From: Glycocaulis abyssi
GTDB lineage: Bacteria; Pseudomonadota; Alphaproteobacteria; Caulobacterales; Maricaulaceae
Direction of reading: 5' to 3'
Assembly (NCBI RefSeq): GCF_041429775.1
Contig: NZ_CP163421.1
Span: forward strand, 744,001-808,000
DNA length: 64,000 bases
Program-made: the position numbers and the translations under genes
Part shown: positions 19,254 to 28,234 of the stretch, piece by piece
Layout: every line of letters begins with the position of its first letter
Numbering within the stretch: position 1 is the stretch's first letter
Notes under the pieces: model-generated
The model's database searches: none
Told to the model about the DNA's origin: nothing
Seen by the model: the letters and a program-made list of their open reading frames with translations, nothing else

Positions 19254-20626
19254 TGAAAGCCGTCGTTTGCGGAGCCGGGCGGGTAGGGTACGGTATCGCG
19301 CGCGAGCTGGCCGCCGAGGGCAATTCGGTTACGGTGGTGGACTGGTCGCAAACGCTCATCGACCGGGTGACAACGGATCTGGATGTACGCGGTGTTGTCG
19401 GCCATGGCTCGCATCCCGATACGCTGGAACGCGCCGGTATTGCCGATGCTGACCTGCTGGTCGCCGTCACCTATTCGGACGAAACGAACATGGTCGCGTG
19501 CCAGGTGGCGCATTCGATTTTCGATACGCCGCTGAAGATCGCCCGCGTGCGCGCCCAGAGTTATCTGGCAAAGTCCTGGCGAGACCTGTTTGCGCGCGGT
19601 GCGCTGCCCATCGATGTGACGATCTCGCCGGAGCTGGAGGTCAGCCGCTCCATCCTGCAGCGTCTGGAGACGCCGGGGGCGTCGGCAACGGCGCCTTTTG
19701 CCAATAACCGGCTTCAGCTTCTGGGCCTGCGCGTCGATGACGGCTCCCCCATAGCCGGTACCAATCGCGAGCATCTGCGTGAGCTGTTTCCCGATCTGGG
19801 CATGGATGTTGTCGGCGTGCGCCGCGACAGCGGCGTGTTCATTCCCGAAGACCGCGACCCGCTCAGCGTCGGTGATGACGCCTATGTGGCCGTGGCCGGG
19901 CCGCATGTGCCACGGGTGCTGGATGTTTTCGGCCATCAGGTTCAGCGCGCGCGCCGCGTGGTGATTATCGGGGCTGGTAATATCGGCGTATATGTGGCGC
20001 GGGCGCTGGAGCGCATGGCGGGGGTGCGCGTACGGATCATCGAGGCTGACAAGGCGAGGGCGGAACGCGCCGCTGACAGCCTGTCGCGCACCGTCGTTCT
20101 CCATGGCGATGGCCTTGACCGCCGCCTGCTGCGTGAAGCGGGCGTCGAGGATGCCGAACTCGCGATCTGCCTGACCAATGATGACAAGGTTAATCTGCTG
20201 TCGGCGGTCATGGCCAAGCGCGAAGGGGCGCAGCGCACGCTTTGCCTCGTCAACGAGCCGGGCCTGAAGGATGTCCGCACCGAGCTTGGGATCGACATTA
20301 TGATCGATCCGCGCGGCGTCACCGTGTCCACCATCCTCCAGCACATTCGCCGGGGGCGCATCACCGGCCTGCAAACGCTGGCTGACGGTCAGGCCGAGGC
20401 GCTGGAGGGCGTGGCGCTGGCGACATCGCCGCTCGTGGGCAAGTCGCTGCGCGATCTGGAACTGCCTGAAGACGTCTCGGTCTGCGCCCTTGTGCGCGGC
20501 GAGAAGGTCTATTTCCGCCGGGATAATGTGACGATCGAGACCAATGACCGGCTGGTGGTGTTTGCCCTGAAAGCGGCTGTTCCCAAGGTGGAGCAGCTCT
20601 TCCGGGTTTCCCTCGAATATTTCTGA
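19253..20626 (+). CDS. trkA: Trk potassium uptake system NAD-binding subunit TrkA
   Basis: A cytoplasmic gating subunit of the Trk potassium channel/symporter. The 457 residues contain two Rossmann RCK-N domains (CGAGRVGYGIAREL near residue 5 and VIIGAGNIGVYVARALE near 239), each followed by an RCK-C domain. It is coupled to ntrX by a TGATG overlap, and trkH lies 4 bp downstream. Linkage of ntrX to trkA is typical for alphaproteobacteria and suggests coordinated control of nitrogen/redox signalling and potassium. Confidence 0.95.
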   Translation: MKAVVCGAGRVGYGIARELAAEGNSVTVVDWSQTLIDRVTTDLDVRGVVGHGSHPDTLERAGIADADLLVAVTYSDETNMVACQVAHSIFDTPLKIARVRAQSYLAKSWRDLFARGALPIDVTISPELEVSRSILQRLETPGASATAPFANNRLQLLGLRVDDGSPIAGTNREHLRELFPDLGMDVVGVRRDSGVFIPEDRDPLSVGDDAYVAVAGPHVPRVLDVFGHQVQRARRVVIIGAGNIGVYVARALERMAGVRVRIIEADKARAERAADSLSRTVVLHGDGLDRRLLREAGVEDAELAICLTNDDKVNLLSAVMAKREGAQRTLCLVNEPGLKDVRTELGIDIMIDPRGVTVSTILQHIRRGRITGLQTLADGQAEALEGVALATSPLVGKSLRDLELPEDVSVCALVRGEKVYFRRDNVTIETNDRLVVFALKAAVPKVEQLFRVSLEYF

Positions 20627-20630
20627 TCCC

Positions 20631-22028
20631 ATGCAGCCATCTCCCCGCACGATACGCGCCCTGGGCTGGAGCTGGCTTGTCATCGGTCTGTCTGCATTGC
20701 CCGTGACGCTCTATGCCACGGCTCTTGGCGAGGCATCTGCCGCGCGGGGGCTGGGCACCAGCGCCCTGATCGGGATATTCGCAGGCGGGGCGTGCCTGGC
20801 GGCCACGCTGGGGCTTGATCGCAGGGTCCGCGCGCCAGCGGCCTTGCGCCTTCTCGTGCTGGGCTGGATCACCGGCCCGCTGGTGGCAGCCCCCTCTTTC
20901 GGGACCGTATCGGACGGCTGGATAGAGGCGATTTTCGAGGCGGTGTCGGCGCTGACCACCACGGGCGCAACGCTGACAGAGCCGGACGCCATGCCGCGCA
21001 GCCTGGTGGTTTGGCGCTCCATGCTGCAATGGCTGGGCGGGCTGGCGACGCTGGTGCTGGCCGTCACGGTACTGGCAGGGCTGGATGACCGGCGTGCCGG
21101 CTTGCGCCGCTCATCACTTCTCACCATCGATAGTGGTGATCTGTTCTCCAATCTGGGACGCGCGCTTGTCCGGCTGGGCGGGGTGTATACGGGCCTGACT
21201 GTGATCGGTTTCGTGGTGCTGGCTTTTGCTGGCGCGAGCGGGTTCGAAGCCTTCAACCTGGCGCTGTCGGGCATTTCCACAGGCGGCTACGTGCCGCGCG
21301 GGGGCGAGCTGACAGAATGGCTGCCAATGCCCGCCATAGCCGTGCTGGCCGTCCTGTGCGTCCTCGGTGCCGGCAATATGGCCGTGCTTTACGAGCATGT
21401 CTCGCGCGGCCGGGTGACGCGCCGCTTCGGCGATGTGCGCTCCATGCTGATCGTTTCGGTGGTTTGCGGCGCCATGCTGGCCCTTGTGGCCAGCCCTGCG
21501 GCGGGGATTGCCGGATTCTTCGATGCGCTGTTCGCGGTCACCACGTCTGGCTATTCGGTCAGTCCGGCAGATGCGGGTCTGCCCGTGATTGCCCTCTTGA
21601 TGCTGGCGCTGGCCGGTGGCGCAGCCGTTTCCACATCGGGCGGGATCAAGATGGCGCGCCTGCGCCTGCTGGTCCGGCGGGCAGGGCGCGACATCCTGCT
21701 TCTGGTCCAGCCCTCTGCCGCTGGCGGATCACGCTTTGCCGGGCGCGCCGTCAACGAGGCGGCTCTGGTATCGGTCTGGGCGTATGCGCTCGCCTATCCG
21801 GTGGTTCTGGCGCTTGGCGCTCTCGCGCTGGGGCCGTTTGCGGCTGATATGGGGCTTGCCTGGTCAGTGGCGGGCGCGGCGCTGACAAATGCCGGTCCGA
21901 TTGCGGGGCAAGCCTATGGCGAAGTGGGCACTGGCGGCCTGATAATCGCCTCGATCCTGATGATTCTCGGCCGGATCGAGATATTGCCGCTGGCTGCGGT
22001 CCTGTTCCTTCTGTTCAGCGGAGACTGA
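20631..22028 (+). CDS. trkH: Trk potassium uptake transmembrane protein TrkH
   Basis: A 465-residue integral membrane pore subunit with about ten hydrophobic segments. The potassium-filter-like loops are visible as SALTTTGAT, SGISTGGY, FAVTTSGYS and LTNAGPIAG, the four P-loop repeats of the TrkH/KtrB family. TrkA binds it from the cytoplasm. It follows trkA by 4 bp and is followed by dat after 6 bp, all in one run of genes. Confidence 0.94.
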   Translation: MQPSPRTIRALGWSWLVIGLSALPVTLYATALGEASAARGLGTSALIGIFAGGACLAATLGLDRRVRAPAALRLLVLGWITGPLVAAPSFGTVSDGWIEAIFEAVSALTTTGATLTEPDAMPRSLVVWRSMLQWLGGLATLVLAVTVLAGLDDRRAGLRRSSLLTIDSGDLFSNLGRALVRLGGVYTGLTVIGFVVLAFAGASGFEAFNLALSGISTGGYVPRGGELTEWLPMPAIAVLAVLCVLGAGNMAVLYEHVSRGRVTRRFGDVRSMLIVSVVCGAMLALVASPAAGIAGFFDALFAVTTSGYSVSPADAGLPVIALLMLALAGGAAVSTSGGIKMARLRLLVRRAGRDILLLVQPSAAGGSRFAGRAVNEAALVSVWAYALAYPVVLALGALALGPFAADMGLAWSVAGAALTNAGPIAGQAYGEVGTGGLIIASILMILGRIEILPLAAVLFLLFSGD

Positions 22029-22034
22029 CGCATC

Positions 22035-22889
22035 ATGGCCCGCATCGCCTATGTAAATGGCCGCTACCTGCCCATCGATGCGCCGGCCGTCCAGATCGAG
22101 GACCGGGGCTTTCAGTTCTCCGACGGTGTCTACGAGGTCTGGCTGGTCCGCGATGGAAACTTCCTTGACCATGCCGGGCATCTGGCACGCCTGAAACGCT
22201 CGCTCGGCGAGCTGCGCATTGATCTGCCGATGAGCGATGCGGCGCTGGATATCGCCTTGCGTGAGACGCTACGCCGCAACCGGCTGGGCGATGCGCTGGT
22301 CTATCTGCAGGTGACGCGCGGGGTTTCAAAGCGCGACCACGCCTTTCCGGTAAAGCCGGTCAGGCCCAGCATCATCATCACGATCCGGCCAGCCCCGCGC
22401 GCGCCGGTGGCAGCGCGCGCGGAAACGGGCATTGGCGTTATCACGACCGATGATATCCGCTGGAAACGCTGTGATATCAAAAGTATATCGCTACTTCCCA
22501 ATGTGCTGGCCAAGCAGGCAGCGCGCGAAGCCGGCGCGTTTGAAGCCTGGCTGATCAACGCAGGCGGAGAGGTGACCGAAGGCAGCTCCAGCAATGCATG
22601 GATCGTGACGGGTGAGGGGGTGCTGGTAACGCGGCCCGCAGGCGATGACATCCTCAACGGCATTACCCGCCAGCGCATTATCCGCATCGCCGCTGCCCAA
22701 GGACTGCGCCTGGAAGAGCGGGCCTTCACGGTGGAGGAGGCGTTGAGCGCGCGCGAGGCATTCATCAGCTCGGCCACCTCCATGGTGATGCCTGTCGTCA
22801 GCATTGACGGGCGGCCGGTGGCCAATGGCGCACCCGGTTCGCTTGCCGGGGCGCTTAGGGAGTCTTACGAGGCGGGCCTCGAAGGGTGA
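22035..22889 (+). CDS. dat: D-amino-acid transaminase
   Basis: A class IV PLP aminotransferase of 284 residues, interconverting D-alanine and D-glutamate for peptidoglycan. The PLP Lys is Lys149 in the motif CDIKSISLLPNVLAKQ. Other family stretches are DRGFQFSDGVYEV near the start, the phosphate-cup region EGSSSNAW and NGITRQRI. L-branched-chain or aminodeoxychorismate enzymes share the fold, but the DIKS(I/L)xLL motif and position between trkH and hfq favour the D-amino-acid enzyme. Confidence 0.88.
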   Translation: MARIAYVNGRYLPIDAPAVQIEDRGFQFSDGVYEVWLVRDGNFLDHAGHLARLKRSLGELRIDLPMSDAALDIALRETLRRNRLGDALVYLQVTRGVSKRDHAFPVKPVRPSIIITIRPAPRAPVAARAETGIGVITTDDIRWKRCDIKSISLLPNVLAKQAAREAGAFEAWLINAGGEVTEGSSSNAWIVTGEGVLVTRPAGDDILNGITRQRIIRIAAAQGLRLEERAFTVEEALSAREAFISSATSMVMPVVSIDGRPVANGAPGSLAGALRESYEAGLEG

Positions 22890-22916
22890 GGGCGTGAAGC
22901 CCCGCCTCTTACCCCA

Positions 22917-22945
22917 TTGCAGGCGCGGCCAACGCCCGCTACCTA
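22917..22945 (+). promoter_or_regulatory. Possible promoter for hfq
   Basis: TTGCAG (22917-22922) and TACCTA (22940-22945) are spaced by 17 bp in the 110-bp gap between dat and hfq. An independent hfq promoter would be expected biologically, but both boxes are imperfect. Confidence 0.35.
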
Positions 22946-22999
22946 TGGCGTTCCTTGTGTGTGATGCCCTTTGTGTGGGCGGGGAAAAGGTGGATGGCC

Positions 23000-23260
23000 A
23001 TGTCGAACGATAAAAAACAGAATCTTCAGGACGTGTTTCTCAATACAGTCCGTAAAACCAAGACGCCGCTGACGATCTTCCTGGTGAACGGGGTGAAGCT
23101 GCAGGGTATTGTCACCTGGTTTGACAATTTCTGCGTGCTCCTGCGCCGCGATGGTCAGGTCCAGCTGGTCTACAAGCATGCGATCTCGACCATCATGCCA
23201 AGCCAGCCGGTGCAGCTGTTTGACGGCGCCGAAGACGGCGCGGACGGGGATAGCGATTGA
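23000..23260 (+). CDS. hfq: RNA chaperone Hfq
   Basis: An Sm-like hexameric RNA chaperone that pairs small RNAs with mRNAs. The ATG at 23000 is chosen because the GGGGAAAAGG ribosome site sits at the right distance; the ATG at 22994 is too close. The 86 residues include Sm1 ([35 protein letters not shown]) and Sm2 ([11 protein letters not shown]). A short acidic C-terminal tail ([12 protein letters not shown]) follows. The stop overlaps the TTG start of hflX, the conserved hfq-hflX pairing. Confidence 0.97.
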   Translation: MSNDKKQNLQDVFLNTVRKTKTPLTIFLVNGVKLQGIVTWFDNFCVLLRRDGQVQLVYKHAISTIMPSQPVQLFDGAEDGADGDSD

Positions 23261-24585
23261 CCCAAACCGCACCGGCATCGACACGCGCGCTGGTCATCCA
23301 TCCATTGCCGCCGGGCACGGATGCCAGCCGGGCCGATGCGCGCCTTGAGGAAGCCTCAGGTCTCGCCATCGCGCTGGGCCTTGAGGCCGTCGACGCCATA
23401 ATCGAGCCTGTGCGCAAGCTGGAAGCGGGCACGTTTTTCGGCAAGGGCAAGCTGGAAACGCTCCATGAGCGTATTCAGGCGCTTGAGGCGCAGGCCGTCA
23501 TCATCGACAGCGCATTGTCCCCGGTCCAGCAGCGCAATCTGGAAAAGCGCTGGCAGGTCAAGGTGATCGACCGGACCGGCCTGATCCTTGAAATCTTCGC
23601 CGAGCGCGCCCGTACCCGTGAGGGGACGCTGCAGGTGGAGCTCGCGCGCCTGACCTATGAGCGCTCGCGCCTGGTACGCACCTGGACCCACCTTGAGCGC
23701 CAGCGCGGCGGACGCGGCTTCCTGGCCGGCCCCGGTGAAACCCAGATCGAGACCGACCGCCGGCTGCTGGCCAGCAAGATGGCCAAGCTGCGCCGCGAGC
23801 TGGAGCAGGTAAAGCGTACCCGCGCCCTGCACCGCACGCGCAGGCAGGCCGCGCCATGGCCCTCAATCGCTCTGGTCGGCTACACGAATGCGGGCAAGTC
23901 CACCCTGTTTAACCGTCTGACCGCAGCCGGAGTGCTGGCCAAGGACATGCCCTTTGCCACGCTGGACCCGACCGTGCGCGGCGTGCGCCTGCCATCGGGC
24001 CGCCGCGTGCTGGTGTCGGATACTGTGGGCTTCATCACCGATCTGCCGACCGAGCTGATCGCCGCCTTCCGCGCCACGCTGGAAGAGGTGAGGGAGGCCG
24101 ACATCCTCGTCCATGTGCGTGATCTGTCAGATCCCGACCATGAAGGGCGCAAGGCCGATGTGGAAAGCGTGCTGACGGCGCTCGATTGCGGTCCGGCCCA
24201 TGGCCAGCCCCTGATTGAGGCGTGGAACAAGATCGACCGGCTTGACGAGGAAGCGCGCGACGATGTGGTCTGGGCGGCACGCATCGCTGCCAGCAAGTCG
24301 CGGGTATCGGTCCACCCGGTTTCCGCCGTCACGGGCGAGGGGGTGGCTGCGCTTCTGGAAGCTGTCGACGCGGCGCTTGGCCGTAATGATGAGCGTATCG
24401 TGCTGGATTTGCCGCCCGAACAGGCCGAAATCGCCGCCTGGCTGCATGAACATGGCGAGGTTGTCAGTGACCGGCGCGACGCCAAGACCGGGCAGATACG
24501 GATCGAGGCGCGGCTCGCCGGGCCGGATGCCGGCCGTTTCCGGTCGAAATTCGCTGCCGTGCTGAATGACGGGGCGGATGCGTAG
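23257..24585 (+). CDS. hflX: Ribosome-associated GTPase HflX
   Basis: A 442-residue GTPase that binds and splits stalled or stressed 70S ribosomes. It starts at TTG 23257, within a TTGA overlap with the hfq stop. The N-terminal glycine-rich domain holds [14 protein letters not shown] and a coiled region. The G domain has G1 [13 protein letters not shown]3 DTVGFI and G4 NKID. The C-terminal extension is complete. It is the last gene of the forward cluster and converges with mazG with only 3 bp between stops. Confidence 0.96.
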   Translation: MTQTAPASTRALVIHPLPPGTDASRADARLEEASGLAIALGLEAVDAIIEPVRKLEAGTFFGKGKLETLHERIQALEAQAVIIDSALSPVQQRNLEKRWQVKVIDRTGLILEIFAERARTREGTLQVELARLTYERSRLVRTWTHLERQRGGRGFLAGPGETQIETDRRLLASKMAKLRRELEQVKRTRALHRTRRQAAPWPSIALVGYTNAGKSTLFNRLTAAGVLAKDMPFATLDPTVRGVRLPSGRRVLVSDTVGFITDLPTELIAAFRATLEEVREADILVHVRDLSDPDHEGRKADVESVLTALDCGPAHGQPLIEAWNKIDRLDEEARDDVVWAARIAASKSRVSVHPVSAVTGEGVAALLEAVDAALGRNDERIVLDLPPEQAEIAAWLHEHGEVVSDRRDAKTGQIRIEARLAGPDAGRFRSKFAAVLNDGADA

Positions 24586-24588
24586 AGG

Positions 24589-25425
24589 CTAGCTGCTCTC
24601 GCCGCCTGCTCGCTCAGCCTGCTTTACGCGGCCCCATTCGGCTTCCATCTCGTCAAGACTGGCCGACGCAACCGGATTTCCAGCGGCGTCCATGCGCGCC
24701 TCTACGGCGCGGAATCGGCGCTCGAACTTGGCGTTGGCTTCGCGCAAGGCATCTTCCGGGTCAACATCAAGTTTTCGCGCCAGATTGGCGCAAACAAACA
24801 ATAAATCGCCTATTTCTTCCTTGATGTTCGCGGTGTCTTTCGCGGCGATAGCCTCGCGCAGCTCGCGCGCTTCTTCCTCGAACTTTTCGAGCACGCGTTC
24901 CGCATCCGGCCAGTCAAACCCGACGCGGGCGGCCCGCTTGGTGAGCTTCAGCGCCCGCAGCAGCGCGGGCAGGGCGAGGGGGATGTCGGCGAGGGCAGAG
25001 CTGTCCGGGTTTCGCGCCGCGCGCTCTTCGGCCTTTTGCGCCTCCCAGGCGATTGTCTGGCCTTGTGCGTCGCGCGCATCGCCATCACCAAACACGTGCG
25101 GATGACGCCGCTCCATCTTTTCGGCGATGGCGTCAGCGACATCATCAAAGGAGAAGTGCCCGGCCTCGGATGCCATCTGGCTGTGGAAAACGACCTGAAA
25201 CAGCAGATCACCCAGCTCGGATTTCAGATCTGCCATGTCACCGCGCGCGATGGCGTCGGCAACTTCGTAGGCTTCCTCGATCGTATAGGGCGCGATGGAG
25301 CCGAAATCCTGCTCCACATCCCAGGGACAGCCCGTTTGCGGGTCTCGCAGGCGCGCCATGATGGCAAGAAGGCGTTCCAGCGGCGATGGGGCTTTCCCGA
25401 TTTCGGCCTGGCTGGCTTGTGGCAT
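24589..25425 (-). CDS. mazG: Nucleoside triphosphate pyrophosphohydrolase MazG
   Basis: A house-cleaning enzyme that hydrolyses NTPs to NMPs. The start at 25425 is favoured by an AAGGAC ribosome site 6 bp upstream, giving 278 residues; longer readings run into the neighbouring gene. Two MazG domains are visible. The first has RDPQTGCPWDVEQDF..EEAYEV and ELGDLLFQVVFHSQMA. The second has DWPDAERVLEKFEEEARELREAI and EEIGDLLFVCANLARKL. The metal-binding EExxE/ExxD patterns are intact in both. Confidence 0.94.
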   Translation of the reverse strand: MPQASQAEIGKAPSPLERLLAIMARLRDPQTGCPWDVEQDFGSIAPYTIEEAYEVADAIARGDMADLKSELGDLLFQVVFHSQMASEAGHFSFDDVADAIAEKMERRHPHVFGDGDARDAQGQTIAWEAQKAEERAARNPDSSALADIPLALPALLRALKLTKRAARVGFDWPDAERVLEKFEEEARELREAIAAKDTANIKEEIGDLLFVCANLARKLDVDPEDALREANAKFERRFRAVEARMDAAGNPVASASLDEMEAEWGRVKQAERAGGESS

Positions 25426-25435
25426 CCCGGCGTCC

Positions 25436-25903
25436 TTATCCACGGTCGATGAGCGCGGCAAAACATCCGCGTCTGGCATAATGCGCGTGGATATAGGAAA
25501 CCGCCCGATTGGCAAACATGCGCGTGATGAGGCCGGGCGCTTCGCGGCCTTCCACAACATCGCCGTCCACCATCATGTGCGCCGCGTCCAACGCCCGCAG
25601 CGATAACAGGCGCGTCTGCAGGGCGGGCGGCATGATGTTCTCGTAAACTGCCGGATTGACGGCATTTTCCAGAACGAAGATGGCGTGGCTTGCCCGGTAG
25701 GGCGTATTGGCAGGCTGATGAACATGATTCACCAGCAGTGCCGTTTCGCCCGGTTCCAGATCGCGCAGCTCCACACGGTCGGGCAGTCCGGACCCGGCTT
25801 CGGCCTGAAAGCGGAACACGCCTTGAACTTCAAGTGCTTCGCCGGACTGACCGAACAGGTGTGCGAAGGGCTGAGGGTCCAGCCCCCTGACGATATAACT
25901 CAT
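25436..25903 (-). CDS. DUF1203 family protein
   Basis: A 155-residue protein starting at ATG 25903, behind a GGAGG ribosome site. The pattern YIVRGLDPQPFAHLFGQS, DRVELRDLEPGETALLVNH and SHAIFVLENA matches the DUF1203 family, whose function is unknown. It has no signal peptide or membrane segment. It lies 10 bp upstream of mazG on the same strand, so the two may be cotranscribed. Confidence 0.8.
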   Translation of the reverse strand: MSYIVRGLDPQPFAHLFGQSGEALEVQGVFRFQAEAGSGLPDRVELRDLEPGETALLVNHVHQPANTPYRASHAIFVLENAVNPAVYENIMPPALQTRLLSLRALDAAHMMVDGDVVEGREAPGLITRMFANRAVSYIHAHYARRGCFAALIDRG

Positions 25904-26006
25904 TGATACCTCCATTGCCGCGCCTGTGATGGCGATGGAGGCTTATGGAGCGGGCTTGCGGCCGGAGCAGCCCGTTTCTTGCGATGGGTGTGATTACCAG
26001 CCGTGT

Positions 26007-26414
26007 TCACCTGCGCTGTGAACCGGGATCATGCGCCGCAATCGCGTTGATGATCGGGCAGTCGGGCCGGTCATTGCCGTCACAGGCTCTGGCGAGGGTT
26101 TCCAGTGTCCCGATCATCGCGTTCATCTCCGCCACGCGGGCGCGCAGCGCCTTGATATGCCCGTCTGTCAGGCGTTTGACATCGGCGCTGGAGCGCGAGC
26201 GGTCCTGCCACAGGGCCAGCAGGGCCTTCACATCGGGCACCGAAAAGCCCAGCCGCCGGGCAGCGCCGATAAAGCGCAGCGTGTGGATGTCCTGCGGGGC
26301 GTAGACGCGATAGCCGTTGGCCGTGCGCCCCGGCTGGAGCAGGGCGATCTCCTCGTAATAGCGGATCATCTTGCGTGAAATGCCCGAGGCTTTCGCCGCT
26401 TCGCCAATATTCAT
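26007..26414 (-). CDS. cueR: Copper-responsive MerR-family regulator, CueR type
   Basis: A 135-residue MerR activator. The N-terminal winged helix is MNIGEAAKASGISRKMIRYYEE, a dimerisation helix follows, and the metal loop is CDGNDRPDC (Cys111, Cys119) followed by PII. This matches the CueR/HmrR Cu(I) site. The Ser in SSADVK at the second metal-site position also agrees with monovalent-metal sensors. Its ATG follows the stop of the glutaredoxin-MauE gene directly (TAG then ATG), so it is the second gene of an operon whose promoter bears a CueR-type site at 27210-27230. Confidence 0.9.
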   Translation of the reverse strand: MNIGEAAKASGISRKMIRYYEEIALLQPGRTANGYRVYAPQDIHTLRFIGAARRLGFSVPDVKALLALWQDRSRSSADVKRLTDGHIKALRARVAEMNAMIGTLETLARACDGNDRPDCPIINAIAAHDPGSQRR

Positions 26415-27158
26415 CTAGATCACGCCATACATGCGCAGCGGCATCCAGATCGCCATGGCGATCATGATCAGGTTCTCGGTCAGCGAGATGAAGCCGAGCG
26501 GTACGCGGCTGTCGCCGCCCATGCAGGCGCATTTCAGCTCGCGCCGCTCGATATAGACCGCTTTGAAGACCGAAATGGCCCCTATGGTGCCGATGAAGAG
26601 CGCAACCGGGGAGGCGAGCCAGATAAGGCTGCCCGCCAGCATGAGAAGGCCCGCACCGGCCTCGGCAAACGGATAGATGCGCCCATAAGGCACCCAGCGC
26701 CGCGCCAGCAAATCGTAGTTCAGGAACATGGTCGAGAAGGACTCGATATTGGTCAGCTTCTGCAGGCCCAGCAACACCATGGCGATGGCAATGAAGTATT
26801 CCACCGTGTGCAGGCCCACGATCGGCATGTTCGATTGCCAGGCGACGGCGAGGGCCAGCAGGGCGGCCACCGAGAACAGGGCGATGACCGGCGTGTAGCT
26901 GGTACCTTTGCCGGTAGAGAGGCCAAAATGCTCGCGCAGCGCCTCATACCCGCCAATGCGTTTTCCATCGATGAAGGTCTGCGGAGTCGTTTTCACGCCA
27001 TGCTCGGCCTTGAATGCGTCAGTTTCCTCGCGGCTGGTGAGCAGGTGGTCCTCAACCTCGTAGCCCTTGCTGCGCAGGAGGTGGCGGCTCTTCAGCCCGT
27101 AGGGGCAGGTATGGTCCGGCATATCCATGCGGTAGAGGGTAGCGGTCTTGCCAGTCAT
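26415..27158 (-). CDS. Glutaredoxin-MauE/DoxX-like membrane fusion protein
   Basis: A 247-residue protein from the ATG at 27158 (AAAGGAC ribosome site); an ATG nine codons upstream is possible. Residues 1-75 are a glutaredoxin domain with HTCPYGLKS (CPYG, so one thiol only), TTPQTFIDGKRIGGYEAL. A four-helix membrane domain of the MauE/DoxX type follows (about 85-245), with a CACMGG motif near the end that may hold a second redox or metal pair. The CueR-type promoter and downstream cueR suggest copper-induced thiol redox or copper handling at the membrane. The exact activity is unknown. Confidence 0.82.
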   Translation of the reverse strand: MTGKTATLYRMDMPDHTCPYGLKSRHLLRSKGYEVEDHLLTSREETDAFKAEHGVKTTPQTFIDGKRIGGYEALREHFGLSTGKGTSYTPVIALFSVAALLALAVAWQSNMPIVGLHTVEYFIAIAMVLLGLQKLTNIESFSTMFLNYDLLARRWVPYGRIYPFAEAGAGLLMLAGSLIWLASPVALFIGTIGAISVFKAVYIERRELKCACMGGDSRVPLGFISLTENLIMIAMAIWMPLRMYGVI

Positions 27159-27209
27159 CACGGTGTCCTTTCCATCGGCATTCATGGGTGCGGCTGGCGC
27201 ACACCCTGA

Positions 27210-27233
27210 ACCTTACCATCATGGGAAGGTCAA
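27210..27233 (-). promoter_or_regulatory. CueR-type promoter/operator
   Basis: Read on the minus strand: TTGACC at 27233-27228, then a 19-bp spacer, then a weak -10 (CAGGGT). The dyad ACCTTCCC..GGTAAGGT occupies the spacer (27210-27230). A 19-bp spacer with this dyad is the hallmark of promoters activated by DNA distortion by CueR, and it closely resembles the E. coli copA promoter. It drives the glutaredoxin-MauE gene and cueR. Confidence 0.8.
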
Positions 27234-27252
27234 TGCGAAAGGCGAGGCAGGT

Positions 27253-27714
27253 TCAGATCCAGCGGCGTACGCGGGCGCGGTAGGCGGTGAACGCATCACC
27301 GAAAAGAGCCTGCAGGGCGCGTTCTTCGGGCTGTATCTGGAACCGGTCGATATAGGCGACGAAGAGGGCGGCGCCCACGAGCCCGCCTAGATGGCCCAGG
27401 ATGATCGTCCAGCCGAGCAGCATGACCACCATGCCCAGATACATCGGGTTGCGGGTGTAGTTGTAGATGCCGGTGACGACGAGCGCGGTCGCGGCACCCG
27501 GATCAATCGGGCTTACCGTGGTGCGGGCCTTGCTGAAGGCGAGAATGCCGGAGGCAGCAATGGCAACGCCCAGCGCGGCCACCAGCAGGCCGAGCGCGCC
27601 CTGGCCGGGAAGGCTGATGGTCAGGCCAGGCGTCAGGGCCGTGAGACCCCAGCCCAGCGCGCCGCTCACCAGCACGACAAGAGGAGGCGGGATGCGGGTT
27701 TCGAGTGAGTTCAT
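27253..27714 (-). CDS. Isoprenylcysteine carboxyl methyltransferase (ICMT/PEMT)-like membrane protein
   Basis: A 153-residue membrane protein from ATG 27714, with a GGAAGG ribosome site. Hydrophobic helices at about 8-28, 40-60 and 100-128 precede the C-terminal part. The family signature is GIYNYTRNPMYLGMVVMLLGW, then QIQPEERALQALFGDAFTAYRARVRRWI. Such proteins are usually annotated as isoprenylcysteine carboxyl methyltransferases or phospholipid methyltransferases; bacterial substrates are mostly unknown. It ends 20 bp before the CueR operator and reads towards it. Confidence 0.8.
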   Translation of the reverse strand: MNSLETRIPPPLVVLVSGALGWGLTALTPGLTISLPGQGALGLLVAALGVAIAASGILAFSKARTTVSPIDPGAATALVVTGIYNYTRNPMYLGMVVMLLGWTIILGHLGGLVGAALFVAYIDRFQIQPEERALQALFGDAFTAYRARVRRWI

Positions 27715-28234
27715 CGTGTTTGCGCCTTCCTTGGAGCCATTTCGGGGGGGCAGCATAGTGTGAAGCCGATTTAGAATTATTGCCCGCTCTGAGTACAGAA
27801 ATATTCAACGTCTTCCCCACGCACCAGCTTTTCGTCGCGCACCGGCCTTACCAGCCCGGCGAGTGGAGCCGCCATGGACAGCGATATGCTGGGCTGGGCG
27901 ACATAGGGTCCAGCCGAGCCGAGCCAGCGCCCGTCCATGCGCAGGCTGTCGAGGCTGCCATCAACGAGAAACACCGAGATCATCGCGTAGCGCAGATTCA
28001 ACCGCACACGCGCCGCATCCGGGCGAAAGGCCGGTCAGGGCAATACTGGCTAGCGCCACTTGAATGAGATTGGCGAGGTTAACCGCTATCTGGACTGGTT
28101 GGCCCAACACCGCTCGCCGCGAAAGCATGCTGATCGCGCGGCGCGATCACAGCGAGCAGGGGAAGGTGTTGCCGGGCGGGGACGATCTCGTCATCTGCTT
28201 TCATTCAGCCGCAAAAAAAGGTGCGCGCGCAGCC
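27715..28234. other. About 0.5 kb without a convincing intact gene
   Basis: Short overlapping frames exist on both strands (for example plus-strand 28064-28336), but none shows a family signature or a ribosome site. The best candidate is a frameshifted minus-strand gene (27777-28128, listed separately). No tRNA, repeat or strong hairpin was found. The kdgK gene ends at 28235 reading leftwards, so its transcript may run into this stretch. Confidence 0.5.
27777..28128 (-). pseudogene. Possible small gene broken by a frameshift
   Basis: From ATG 28128, one frame gives a 55-residue start with a hydrophobic stretch (VNLANLIQVALASIALTGLSP), then stops at 27961. A second frame, open from about 28034, continues with coherent protein-like sequence (PDAARVRLNLRYAMISVFLVDG ... 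DVEYFCTQSGQ) to a TAA at 27777. Joining them needs one shift near 28020-28030 and gives about 117 residues with a signal-anchor-like start. I do not recognise the product. A sequencing error or coincidence is equally possible. Confidence 0.25.

Noticed and set aside
18722-20683. 653-residue minus-strand open frame across ntrX and trkA
   Set aside because: It opposes two clearly real genes and its translation is His/Arg-rich nonsense.
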